Assembly (NCBI GenBank): GCA_030045295.1 | Contig: JASIGD010000597.1 | Location: forward strand, 1 to 17,080 | Source: Streptosporangiaceae bacterium | Lineage (GTDB): Bacteria; Actinomycetota; Actinomycetes; Streptosporangiales; Streptosporangiaceae | Direction of reading: 5' to 3' | Length of the DNA stretch: 17,080 nt | Shown: positions 8,176-13,469 of the stretch, piece by piece | Numbering within the stretch: the first letter of the stretch is position 1 | Layout of the letters: each line of letters starts with the position of its first letter | The notes under the pieces: generated by a model | Databases searched by the model: none | What the model was told of the DNA's origin: nothing | What the model saw: the letters and a program-made list of their open reading frames with translations, nothing else | Translations under genes and position numbers: made by a program

Positions 8176-8212
8176 GGCTGGACCTCCGGGACATGTGCAC
8201 TGGCTGCCAGCA

Positions 8213-8218
8213 ATCCTA
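8213..8218 (-). promoter_or_regulatory. Putative -10 box (TAGGAT) of the monooxygenase gene
   Basis: On the minus strand TAGGAT fits TANNNT and lies 37 nt upstream of the monooxygenase ATG, giving a leader of about 30 nt that contains the GGAGG. No good -35 hexamer is seen. Confidence 0.3.
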
Positions 8219-8257
8219 GCTCCGGCCCTTTTACGGGAGCGTTCGGTCGATCCCGCG

Positions 8258-8280
8258 GCCGGCCCGAAGGGCGAGCCGGC
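8258..8280 (-). terminator. Terminator-like hairpin downstream of the SnoaL-like gene
   Basis: GCCGGC (8258-8263) can pair with GCCGGC (8275-8280), with an inner GCCC/GGGC as an alternative stem. It lies 16 nt past the SnoaL-like stop and would separate that gene from the monooxygenase gene downstream on the same strand. No U-tract. Confidence 0.25.
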
Positions 8281-8296
8281 GGAACCAGCGGAGTGG

Positions 8297-8641
8297 TCAG
8301 ATGGGCAGCCGGCCGATCATGGCGTGCCGCGCCTCGGCCACCCGCCCGTCGACGACCAGGTAAAGGCTTAGGCCGCGGAAGTCCGAACCGTTCGGAAGGT
8401 GCCCGGTCCAGGCCGTGGCGACCGTGTCGTCGCGCGTGACCAGTGCGTCGATGTCGTACACCGGCACGCCGCCGGCGAGCTTGACGGCGTGCTCGTAATC
8501 GTCGCGCGCGCCCTGGGGTCCGTGACCCGGGGGAGTGTGGCCGTAGTCGACGTAGTCCGGCGATACGATCTCGTCGAACTGCTCTGGACGGCCCTCGCTG
8601 TAGGCGGCGAAATAGGCCCGAACCGCATCTTCTGGCGTCAC
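8297..8641 (-). CDS. SnoaL-like / NTF2-fold protein
   Basis: A 114-residue protein with the NTF2-like layout: an N-terminal helix (PEDAVRAYFAAYSEGRPEQF), then SPDYVDYGHTPPG, an R-D-D-Y helix, and three strands ending GLSLYLVVDGRVAEARHAMI. Family members are small cone-shaped barrels: polyketide cyclases, isomerases, or uncharacterised ligand binders. The GTG start at 8641 is chosen because no upstream Shine-Dalgarno exists but a TAGAGT box sits 7 nt before it, giving a leaderless mRNA. It diverges from the flavin-binding protein gene at 8747. Length is slightly short for SnoaL proteins (about 120-140). Whether it works with the neighbouring monooxygenase or flavoprotein is unknown. Confidence 0.82.
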   Translation of the reverse strand: MTPEDAVRAYFAAYSEGRPEQFDEIVSPDYVDYGHTPPGHGPQGARDDYEHAVKLAGGVPVYDIDALVTRDDTVATAWTGHLPNGSDFRGLSLYLVVDGRVAEARHAMIGRLPI

Positions 8642-8648
8642 GGCGTCT

Positions 8649-8654
8649 ACTCTA
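8649..8654 (-). promoter_or_regulatory. -10 box TAGAGT for a leaderless SnoaL-like transcript
   Basis: ACTCTA on the plus strand is TAGAGT on the minus strand and lies exactly 7 nt before the GTG at 8641. This is the spacing expected when transcription starts at the start codon. No strong -35 box. Confidence 0.45.
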
Positions 8655-8732
8655 TTCGGCGATGGACGGGCCGCGGAGTGCGCTTGCCTTCTTCGCCTAA
8701 CGGCAGGCTGGACGGCTTTCGCGGGACTCTCC

Positions 8733-8738
8733 TAGAGT
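8733..8738 (+). promoter_or_regulatory. -10 box TAGAGT for a leaderless flavoprotein transcript
   Basis: TAGAGT ends 8 nt before the ATG at 8747, which has no Shine-Dalgarno. It overlaps a short inverted repeat ACTCT-CCT-AGAGT (8726-8738). The hexamer is identical to that of the divergent gene, so the two could be co-regulated (inference). Confidence 0.45.
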
Positions 8739-8746
8739 GTGGAACT

Positions 8747-9232
8747 ATGCCGGATAATGAAGCCGATCTCAGTTCTCCCGGCCGTTCTGCATCGCCCGGC
8801 CCGGGAGCGGGTGCCCGGCGCGTGGTGGAGCTCTTGGATGATGCGGAGTGCTGGGAGCTACTCGCTAGCGGGGCGCTCGGGCGTCTGGTCTATAACAGCC
8901 GGTACGGGCCGATGGCGCTGCCGGTCGTCTACATGATCGACGAGGGGTCGATGGTCTTGGGGACGTGGGATCCCGTCCTTTTTGACGAGGATCTGCGCAC
9001 TGGTATCGCGCGGGCCGAGTACGAGGTTGCGGTGGAGGCGGACCGGATCGATGTGGACGCGCGTCTGGGGTGGATCGTGCTGCTACGGGGGGCCGCGCAT
9101 CACCTTGACACCGAGGCCGAGCGCGCGCCGTTTATCGATGCCGGACTGGAGCCGTGGGTCGAGGGGGTGCCCGCGCATTTCATCCGGGTGAATCCCACCC
9201 ACATCTGGGGCAACCGCACCCGCCAGGCCTAG
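8747..9232 (+). CDS. Pyridoxamine 5'-phosphate oxidase-fold flavin/F420-binding protein
   Basis: A 161-residue protein from the ATG at 8747. The open frame extends far upstream, but this start fits the leaderless -10 box and the family length. After a disordered Ser/Gly/Pro-rich tail (about 1-25), residues 26-50 (RRVVELLDDAECWELLASGA) and LGRLVYNSRYGPMALPVVYMI match the first helix and strands of the PPOX split barrel (Pyridox_ox_2 type). GSMVLGTWDPVL, then VAVEADRIDVDARLGWIVLLRG, forms the central barrel, and FIRVNPTHIWGNR ends it. Such proteins bind FMN, F420 or haem and act as small reductases or sensors; none can be chosen here. It converges with the zinc-ribbon gene, with 21 nt between the ends. 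Confidence 0.88.
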   Translation: MPDNEADLSSPGRSASPGPGAGARRVVELLDDAECWELLASGALGRLVYNSRYGPMALPVVYMIDEGSMVLGTWDPVLFDEDLRTGIARAEYEVAVEADRIDVDARLGWIVLLRGAAHHLDTEAERAPFIDAGLEPWVEGVPAHFIRVNPTHIWGNRTRQA

Positions 9233-9253
9233 CGTCGTACCGTCGCCCGGCCG

Positions 9254-9574
9254 TCACTGCGGAAGCTGATGTTCTTCCTCGGCTCGTTCCCGCACCAGGA
9301 TCGGTTCATCTCCAGTCCGGTACTTGTGGGCGTTGAACAACATGAAGTGGCCGCACGCGGTGCATTCGATCCGGACGGCAAAGGTCAGGCGATAATCGTC
9401 ATCCTCGCCGAGAGGGAGATCGTCAACGTCGGAGGGAGGCCCGCCCTCGAGGAAGAACGCGGGAAAACGCCCTATGCCCAGGCCGTCTGCCGAGCCGCAG
9501 ACGGGACAAGCCCTCAAGCCGAGCTGCTGAAGTGCCTGGAAGACCTCGGCGATGAAACTCTGACGCCATCGCAT
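9254..9574 (-). CDS. Small two-CxxC zinc-ribbon protein of unknown function
   Basis: A 106-residue hypothetical protein. CPVC at 23-26 and CTACGH at 71-76 form two knuckles that would together bind one zinc ion. Between them lies a conserved-looking GIGRFPAFFLEGG and an acidic patch (DVDDLPLGEDDD); the tail FNAHKYRTGDEPILVRERAEEE is charged. No catalytic motif is seen. The ATG has GGAGGGG 8 nt upstream, overlapping the end of the ASCH-like gene, and the intergenic gap is only 6 nt, so the two form an operon. The zinc ribbon suggests nucleic-acid or protein binding (inference). Confidence 0.8.
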   Translation of the reverse strand: MRWRQSFIAEVFQALQQLGLRACPVCGSADGLGIGRFPAFFLEGGPPSDVDDLPLGEDDDYRLTFAVRIECTACGHFMLFNAHKYRTGDEPILVRERAEEEHQLPQ

Positions 9575-9580
9575 GCGCTG

Positions 9581-9961
9581 CTACCCCTCCATCCGGCCCG
9601 TGTTTCCGCCGGCCGTAAGCCGTGGCGGCAAGTCCATGAGCCACAGGCCGGGATGCCCGTGCACCCCGGTCACTGGCTCGGCCAGCTGGAGTGGGTTGGT
9701 CAGTATCCACCGCCACGCACCGGGCGGTCCCCCAACGTCGGCGAGGGTGACGTGGCCGATGATCGCCGAGGTGACCAGCTGCCCGCGGGGCGGCCACAGT
9801 GCGGCGGGGGCGGACAGGTCGCTGTTCTTGCTGGCGTGGATCCACAGCACCCCGCGCCAGGAAGGTTTCCAGGGTAGTTCCACGACGGCCAGCAGCCCGG
9901 TAACGATACGCCACGCCCAGGGATTCATGACGCTGATGACACGGGCAGGTTCGGCGGTCAC
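9581..9961 (-). CDS. ASCH-like (PUA-fold) domain protein
   Basis: A 126-residue protein. RVISVMNPWAWRIVTG (7-22), RGVLWIHASKN (36-46), TSAIIGHVTLADV (64-76), WRWILTNPLQLAEPV (83-97) and GHPGLWLMD correspond to the strands of ASCH proteins, which end with a similar W-x-W/NP/PV/GLW pattern. ASCH domains adopt a PUA-like fold and bind RNA or act on modified nucleosides. Odd: the usual GxKxxExR-type signature after the first helix reads GLLAVVELPW, so the conserved Lys and Arg are absent. The GTG at 9961 is the most upstream start in frame and overlaps the stop of the small upstream ORF (GTGA); it has no ribosome-binding site of its own, so translation is probably coupled. It is followed after 6 nt by the zinc-ribbon gene. 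Confidence 0.75.
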   Translation of the reverse strand: MTAEPARVISVMNPWAWRIVTGLLAVVELPWKPSWRGVLWIHASKNSDLSAPAALWPPRGQLVTSAIIGHVTLADVGGPPGAWRWILTNPLQLAEPVTGVHGHPGLWLMDLPPRLTAGGNTGRMEG

Positions 9962-10122
9962 CAGGCGCTCGCGGCTGCACCGGGCCGCCCGGGGCAGAAC
10001 CCGCTGGCGAACATTGGCCTACGCCCGGAAGGGTACGGGCCGCCGCATCGCCGGTCCGGCGGGGCGCCGTAGGCGGACGGGGCGGCCTTGATGACGGCGC
10101 TGGCTCCGGGCCCTGGTTCCAT
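9958..10122 (-). CDS. Small Gly/Pro/Ala-rich ORF at the head of the ASCH operon
   Basis: A 54-codon ORF (55 if the ATG at 10125 is used; two ATGs are adjacent). GGGAGGGAGGGG at 10130-10141 lies 7 nt before the second ATG and a good promoter lies behind it, so ribosomes should load here. The product is rich in Gly, Pro, Ala and Arg with two Cys, no hydrophobic segment and no recognised domain. Its TGA overlaps the ASCH GTG by GTGA. Third positions are about 84% G/C, but second positions are also very GC-rich, so codon statistics do not prove coding. It may be a leader peptide that couples translation to the ASCH gene rather than a functional protein. Confidence 0.45.
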   Translation of the reverse strand: MEPGPGASAVIKAAPSAYGAPPDRRCGGPYPSGRRPMFASGFCPGRPGAAASAW

Positions 10123-10154
10123 CATGTCGCCCCTCCCTCCCAGGCTTGGAGAAA

Positions 10155-10182
10155 ACCATACAGAATGTCTAGTACATGTCAA
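10155..10182 (-). promoter_or_regulatory. Promoter of the small ORF-ASCH-zinc ribbon operon
   Basis: On the minus strand a consensus -35 TTGACA (10182-10177) is followed by a 16-nt spacer and TATGGT (10160-10155). It reads into the GGGAGGGAGGGG ribosome-binding site. This is one of the best sigma-70-type promoters in the window. Confidence 0.6.
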
Positions 10183-10197
10183 TCTGTCTGAGTACAT
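10166..10197 (+). promoter_or_regulatory. Tandem direct repeats, candidate TetR operator
   Basis: TGTCTAGTACAT (10166-10177) and TGTCTGAGTACAT (10185-10197) are imperfect direct repeats whose AGTACAT cores start 20 bp apart, about two helical turns. The first overlaps the spacer and -35 of the leftward promoter; the second lies just upstream of it. Their position between the operon and the divergent TetR gene suggests they bind that regulator (inference). Confidence 0.45.
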
Positions 10198-10295
10198 CCT
10201 GAGCGGACACGGGCGGCTCGGGTGTCGGCCAGTATCACGGCACGAGATTTACTGGACTCACCACGCCCCTAACTGCCCGGCGCAGGGAGATGCCG

Positions 10296-10958
10296 ATGCC
10301 ACCGTCACGACCAGGCTCTCGCACACAGCGGCGCGTCGCCCGCACCAAGGCGGCGATCGAGGACGCGTTCGTGCAGCTGGTACTCGAGCGCGGGTATGAC
10401 CGGGTCACCGTGGAAGACATTACCGACCGGGCCGACCTGGCCCGGGCCACCTTCTACGCCCACTATCCCAACAAAGAGGCCGTGCAGTTCTCGGTGTTCA
10501 ATCGGCTCACCAAGGACCTGGTGCAGCGCATCGCCGGCCAGGGCGGGTCGCCGATCACCGTCCACCGCGACGCTATCGCCGCCGCGTACAAGCAAGCGGC
10601 CGACATGCCCGACCTGTACCGGGCCTGCTTGAGCGACGCCCGGACCCGCCAGGCCCACCTGTCCGACCTGAGCCGTTACGCCGAGCAGAACTTCCGTGAC
10701 CGGCTCACGGCGCTTGGCCGCCAGCCGCGCGTCCCCGTCCCGGTGATGGCGCGAGCCTTCGTCGGGGCACACGTCGCCGTCCTGGACGCCTGGCTGGCTG
10801 GCGAGCTCGACGGTGACGTCGAAGAGCTCGCCAGCACGGCCCTGGACCTCCTCATCTACGGCACGGCCTGGGCGCACGGAGTCCGCCTGGACGAACTGGA
10901 TCCTCAGCCGGGCTCCCCCGCGGTGACCCGGATACGCGAGGAGGGGCGTCCGGAATAA
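10296..10958 (+). CDS. TetR/AcrR-family transcriptional regulator
   Basis: A 220-residue regulator of typical length. The N-terminal HTH spans about residues 10-58: RRVARTKAAIEDAFVQLVLE, then RVTVEDITDRADLARATFYAHYPNKEAV, the classic TetR recognition-helix pattern. The C-terminal helical domain (60-200) would bind a ligand and dimerise; the ligand is unknown. I use the ATG at 10296 because GGGAG (10285-10289) is 6 nt from it but abuts the alternative ATG at 10290. It is divergent from the ASCH operon, with tandem repeats between, so it probably represses that operon and itself. It converges on the alpha/beta hydrolase at 11063. Confidence 0.92.
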   Translation: MPPSRPGSRTQRRVARTKAAIEDAFVQLVLERGYDRVTVEDITDRADLARATFYAHYPNKEAVQFSVFNRLTKDLVQRIAGQGGSPITVHRDAIAAAYKQAADMPDLYRACLSDARTRQAHLSDLSRYAEQNFRDRLTALGRQPRVPVPVMARAFVGAHVAVLDAWLAGELDGDVEELASTALDLLIYGTAWAHGVRLDELDPQPGSPAVTRIREEGRPE

Positions 10959-10998
10959 CCGGTTCCACGTGATCGCGCTCACCGACCGGTTCCGGGTT

Positions 10999-11050
10999 CC
11001 GGGGGTGTGTGGGGTCGGGGGTTCCGGATCCGTTCGGCGGGCACCCCCGG
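10999..11050. terminator. Bidirectional terminator-like inverted repeat
   Basis: CCGGGGGTG (10999-11007) and CACCCCCGG (11042-11050) are a perfect 9-bp inverted repeat with a 34-nt loop, between the convergent TetR and hydrolase genes (stops at 10958 and 11063). ACCGGTTCC occurs twice just before it and GTTCCGG three times in the region. The long loop makes it less typical than a standard terminator. Confidence 0.35.
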
Positions 11051-11062
11051 CCGATGCCAGTG

Positions 11063-11761
11063 TCAGGCGAGCGCGGTCACGGCCTGGTCGATCAGGTCAA
11101 CGATCGCGTTGGGTTGCGAAGCCAGTGAGGCGTGGCTGGCGTCGAGCTCGATCGTGCTCCGCGGGTTCATGCGCTCGGCCATGCGCCGCTCGGTATCGGG
11201 GTGGATCATGCGGTCGCTTGTCGATACCTGATACCAGGTTGGCTTCTTCCTCCACGCCGGGTCGGAGATGGCGTTGCCGAAGGTCGAGCCGACCGGCGCC
11301 TTCTGCGTCACGGCCATCACCAGTGCTTCGTCGGCAGGCAGGTCCTGGCAGAAGCTCTCGCGGAACTTGTCCTGCTTGATCCAGACGTACCCGTCTGAGT
11401 CGGGTGCGATGTTCCCTGCGGCCGCCGCGGCGGCTACGTTCCACTCGCTGATCTGCCCAAGGTTCTCGCCGGCGTCCGGGGCGAATGCGGCCACGTACAC
11501 GAGCCCGACGACGTTCGGGAGGTCGCCAGCCTGGGTGATGACCGCCCCGCCGTAGGAGTGACCAACGAGCAGAACCGGCCCATCGACCTGCTTGACCATC
11601 TTCTGCGTGCGCTCGGCGTCGTCGTACAGGGACGTCAGGGGATTCTCCACCGCGTGCAGCGAGTCGTAACCACGACGGTTGAGCTCGACGATGACTTTGG
11701 CCCAGTGGGCCGCGCCGCCCCAAAAGCCATGGACAAGCACGACGCTCGGCTTGTTGCTCAT
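11063..11761 (-). CDS. Alpha/beta hydrolase (small esterase type)
   Basis: A 232-residue hydrolase with HGFWGGAAHW (oxyanion region) at 11-20, nucleophile Ser69 in GHSYGG, acid Asp183 in STSDRMIHP, and His210 in DASHASL. The short cap and the AAFAPDAGENLG motif after strand 6 are typical of a common actinobacterial and proteobacterial group annotated only as alpha/beta hydrolase; some related enzymes are esterases. No signal peptide is seen, so it is cytoplasmic. The ATG has AGGAG 7 nt upstream. It is a single gene, with a TAGAAT box about 60 nt upstream and its 3' end facing the TetR gene. Substrate unknown. Confidence 0.92.
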   Translation of the reverse strand: MSNKPSVVLVHGFWGGAAHWAKVIVELNRRGYDSLHAVENPLTSLYDDAERTQKMVKQVDGPVLLVGHSYGGAVITQAGDLPNVVGLVYVAAFAPDAGENLGQISEWNVAAAAAAGNIAPDSDGYVWIKQDKFRESFCQDLPADEALVMAVTQKAPVGSTFGNAISDPAWRKKPTWYQVSTSDRMIHPDTERRMAERMNPRSTIELDASHASLASQPNAIVDLIDQAVTALA

Positions 11762-11820
11762 TGCGGTCTCCTCGTCGCCCGGATCGGTTGATGCGCCGCT
11801 CGCCTTGATGCGGCAAGCCG

Positions 11821-11826
11821 ATTCTA
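11821..11826 (-). promoter_or_regulatory. Putative -10 box (TAGAAT) of the hydrolase gene
   Basis: On the minus strand TAGAAT is close to TATAAT and would give a leader of about 50 nt. No clear -35 box. The 180-nt gap (11762-11941) holds nothing else I can support. Confidence 0.3.
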
Positions 11827-11941
11827 GGCGCGCTGCGGCTGCCGCGGAGGTTCGCCGCCTGTCTCTCGGCCCTGACCTCTTGCCCCGCCCTGGCCGTCAG
11901 CACGTCCCGATCCGCATCCCCGCGAGGAGTGCCCGTTGACT

Positions 11942-12346
11942 TTACGATGGCGATTGCTTGACCGGTTGGGCTATCTCCCAGACGTGGCCGTCGGGATCCT
12001 TGAAGTAGGCCGTCCGCATGCCCCAGGGTTGATCGGTCGGCTCCTGGAAGAACCCGATGCCCCGCCCGACCAGATCAGCATGAAGGGCGTCAACATCGTC
12101 GGCGAAGGTGGTCAGGAAGGCCGTCGCTGCTGCGCTGGGAGTAGCCGTCGGCTCGCCCTGTAGTTGCACGCGGGCATGATCGACTTGCAGCATGATGAAG
12201 GCCAGCCCTTCGATCTTGAAACCGACGGATTCGGCGTCCTCGAACTCGACATCCAGCCCCAGCACATCGTGATAGAAGGCCTTGGACCGCTGCAGGTCCT
12301 CTACGAACAGGATGACGGCTCCCACGTCATTGAAGGCGGCGCCCAT
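11942..12346 (-). CDS. VOC superfamily (glyoxalase/bleomycin-resistance type) protein
   Basis: A 134-residue protein with the two beta-alpha-beta-beta-beta modules of the VOC fold: VGAVILFVEDLQRSKAFYHD, LGLDVEF and FKIEGLAFIMLQVDH in the first, then FLTTFADDVDALHADLVGRGI, PWGMRTAYFKDPDGHVWEIAQP in the second. Glu in HVWEI is the expected C-terminal metal ligand; the matching His/Gln in strand 1 is not obvious, so metal dependence is uncertain. Members include lyases, dioxygenases and antibiotic-binding proteins. The ATG has GGAGAGGAG about 7 nt upstream. It is 180 nt from the hydrolase and 116 nt from the phosphotransferase, so probably monocistronic. Confidence 0.9.
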   Translation of the reverse strand: MGAAFNDVGAVILFVEDLQRSKAFYHDVLGLDVEFEDAESVGFKIEGLAFIMLQVDHARVQLQGEPTATPSAAATAFLTTFADDVDALHADLVGRGIGFFQEPTDQPWGMRTAYFKDPDGHVWEIAQPVKQSPS

Positions 12347-12379
12347 CGGCTGGCTCCTCTCCTGCTTATTCCTTGCAGC

Positions 12380-12385
12380 ATGGTA
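12380..12385 (-). promoter_or_regulatory. Putative -10 box (TACCAT) of the VOC gene
   Basis: TACCAT on the minus strand fits TANNNT and lies 33 nt upstream of the VOC start, with the ribosome-binding site between. The -35 is weak. Confidence 0.3.
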
Positions 12386-12462
12386 GACCGCACCGTTCCT
12401 GGAAACTCATCAGTCCCCGGCCATCCGGGCCCGGACCTGCTGGCTGGACTCGGATGCTGGCG

Positions 12463-13383
12463 CTAGGCATTAGCCCGGCGGAGGCGTTCGGTTGCTTGTG
12501 CGCGGAGCGCATCCCCGGACCACGGGGCGTCTCCGTGCAGTGCTTGCTCCCGGGCGTTGTACGCGGCCGGCCACAAGCTGGCCGCCCACGCGATCTCCTG
12601 CTCCACGGCCGTGAACAAGCGCCTCCGGACGCGCTGGTACGCCGCCAGGAACGCCGCGGAGCTGTCGATCGGCGCCAGCGTGGGCGGCCCGGCGCTGGCG
12701 AACATCCCGCTCGCCGCTCCCGCCAGCGCCGCCTCCGGGTGCCAGGCCAGGCTGTCCCAGTCGTGCACCGCCCATACCTGATGGCCGTGCCACCGCAGGT
12801 TCTGCGCCTCGAAGTCGGCGTGGCCCAGCACGCAGGGCAGGCCGGCAGCCAGTATCCGCCCCCGGGCCCGCTCTGCGGTGTCAGCGACGTACCCGGGCAC
12901 GGCGCTCTGGTCGCGGTTATCGAGGCAGCCGATCGCCGGCCACACCCCGGAACCGGTGTGGTCCCAGCGCACCCAGGGCGGGTTCGGCAGCGGCGGCGCG
13001 ACGGTCACCTCAGCCAGCTCGGCCATCAGCCGGGCGAACACCTCCGCGTAGCGCGCGGCCACCTCCGGCGAATCCCCGTGCAACACCTCGCCGCCGGGCC
13101 GGAACTCCTCGGCGTGCACGGCCAGCGAACCGGCACCGACCGCCGGCGTGAGCGGGCGGGCACACGGAAACCCGCGCCCGGCCAGCCGGGCCTGCGCCGC
13201 GACACACGACACGGCCCGGCCGTCATCGGCGCGCGCCTTGACGACCACGTCCGTACCCCCGGGCAGCCGGAGGCCGAACACCATTGAGACTTGTTGCAGC
13301 TGGAACAGCACGCCGACGGGCTCGCCACCCAGATGATCCAGGCACCAACCCGGCAACCAGTCCGGCAGATCCTCCAAAGGCAC
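12463..13383 (-). CDS. APH-type phosphotransferase (aminoglycoside/choline-kinase fold)
   Basis: A 306-residue kinase-like protein. Lys49 in DVVVKA is the candidate ATP-binding lysine. The catalytic loop VLGHADFEAQN (H188-A-D190-x4-N195) and the Mg-binding Asp208 in VHDWDSLAW match the APH family, which phosphorylates small molecules such as aminoglycosides, choline, fructosamine or macrolides. The C-terminal part is helical and ends in a basic segment. Substrate cannot be inferred; nothing nearby suggests antibiotic synthesis. The GTG at 13383 has no Shine-Dalgarno and sits in the 3' arm of a perfect 20-bp palindrome. A TATGGC box 12 nt upstream would give a very short 5' leader. Downstream GTG codons would truncate the N-lobe, so I keep this start. 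Confidence 0.85.
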   Translation of the reverse strand: MPLEDLPDWLPGWCLDHLGGEPVGVLFQLQQVSMVFGLRLPGGTDVVVKARADDGRAVSCVAAQARLAGRGFPCARPLTPAVGAGSLAVHAEEFRPGGEVLHGDSPEVAARYAEVFARLMAELAEVTVAPPLPNPPWVRWDHTGSGVWPAIGCLDNRDQSAVPGYVADTAERARGRILAAGLPCVLGHADFEAQNLRWHGHQVWAVHDWDSLAWHPEAALAGAASGMFASAGPPTLAPIDSSAAFLAAYQRVRRRLFTAVEQEIAWAASLWPAAYNAREQALHGDAPWSGDALRAQATERLRRANA

Positions 13384-13398
13384 AGTCAGGACTGTGCC
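13379..13398. promoter_or_regulatory. Perfect 20-bp palindrome over the phosphotransferase start codon
   Basis: GGCACAGTC (13379-13387), AG, then GACTGTGCC (13390-13398) form 9-bp perfect arms. The minus-strand GTG start codon lies inside the 3' arm of the transcript. It could be an operator for a dimeric repressor at the transcription start, or an mRNA hairpin hiding the start codon. Confidence 0.55.
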
Positions 13399-13469
13399 AT
13401 AGCCACCGAGCGCACCGGAAGCGAGACGCTTTGGATCCGCTGCGATCCGACGCCGGGTGGGTTCAGCGG

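Noticed and set aside
6733..8439. Plus-strand open frame of 568 codons opposite the monooxygenase
   Set aside because: Antisense shadow with biased composition and no domain; the minus strand has full FAD, NADPH and BVMO motifs.
8399..8746. N-terminal extension of the PPOX-fold protein from an upstream ATG
   Set aside because: It would overlap the divergent SnoaL-like gene and its promoter; the ATG at 8747 has a well-placed -10 box and gives normal family length.
8155..9232. A single redox operon joining the BVMO, SnoaL-like and PPOX-like genes
   Set aside because: The last two are divergent, and a hairpin plus separate promoters appear to isolate the monooxygenase gene.
10126..10197. Extension of the small ORF to a start at 10197
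   Set aside because: It would run through the promoter and ribosome-binding site of the operon.
12373..13287. Plus-strand open frame of 304 codons opposite the phosphotransferase
   Set aside because: Arg/Pro/Gly-rich with no recognisable motif, while the minus strand carries HxDxxxxN and the Mg-binding Asp.
12463..13383. Aminoglycoside-resistance gene
   Set aside because: The APH fold is shared by many small-molecule kinases; no specific resistance-family features or biosynthetic neighbours are present.
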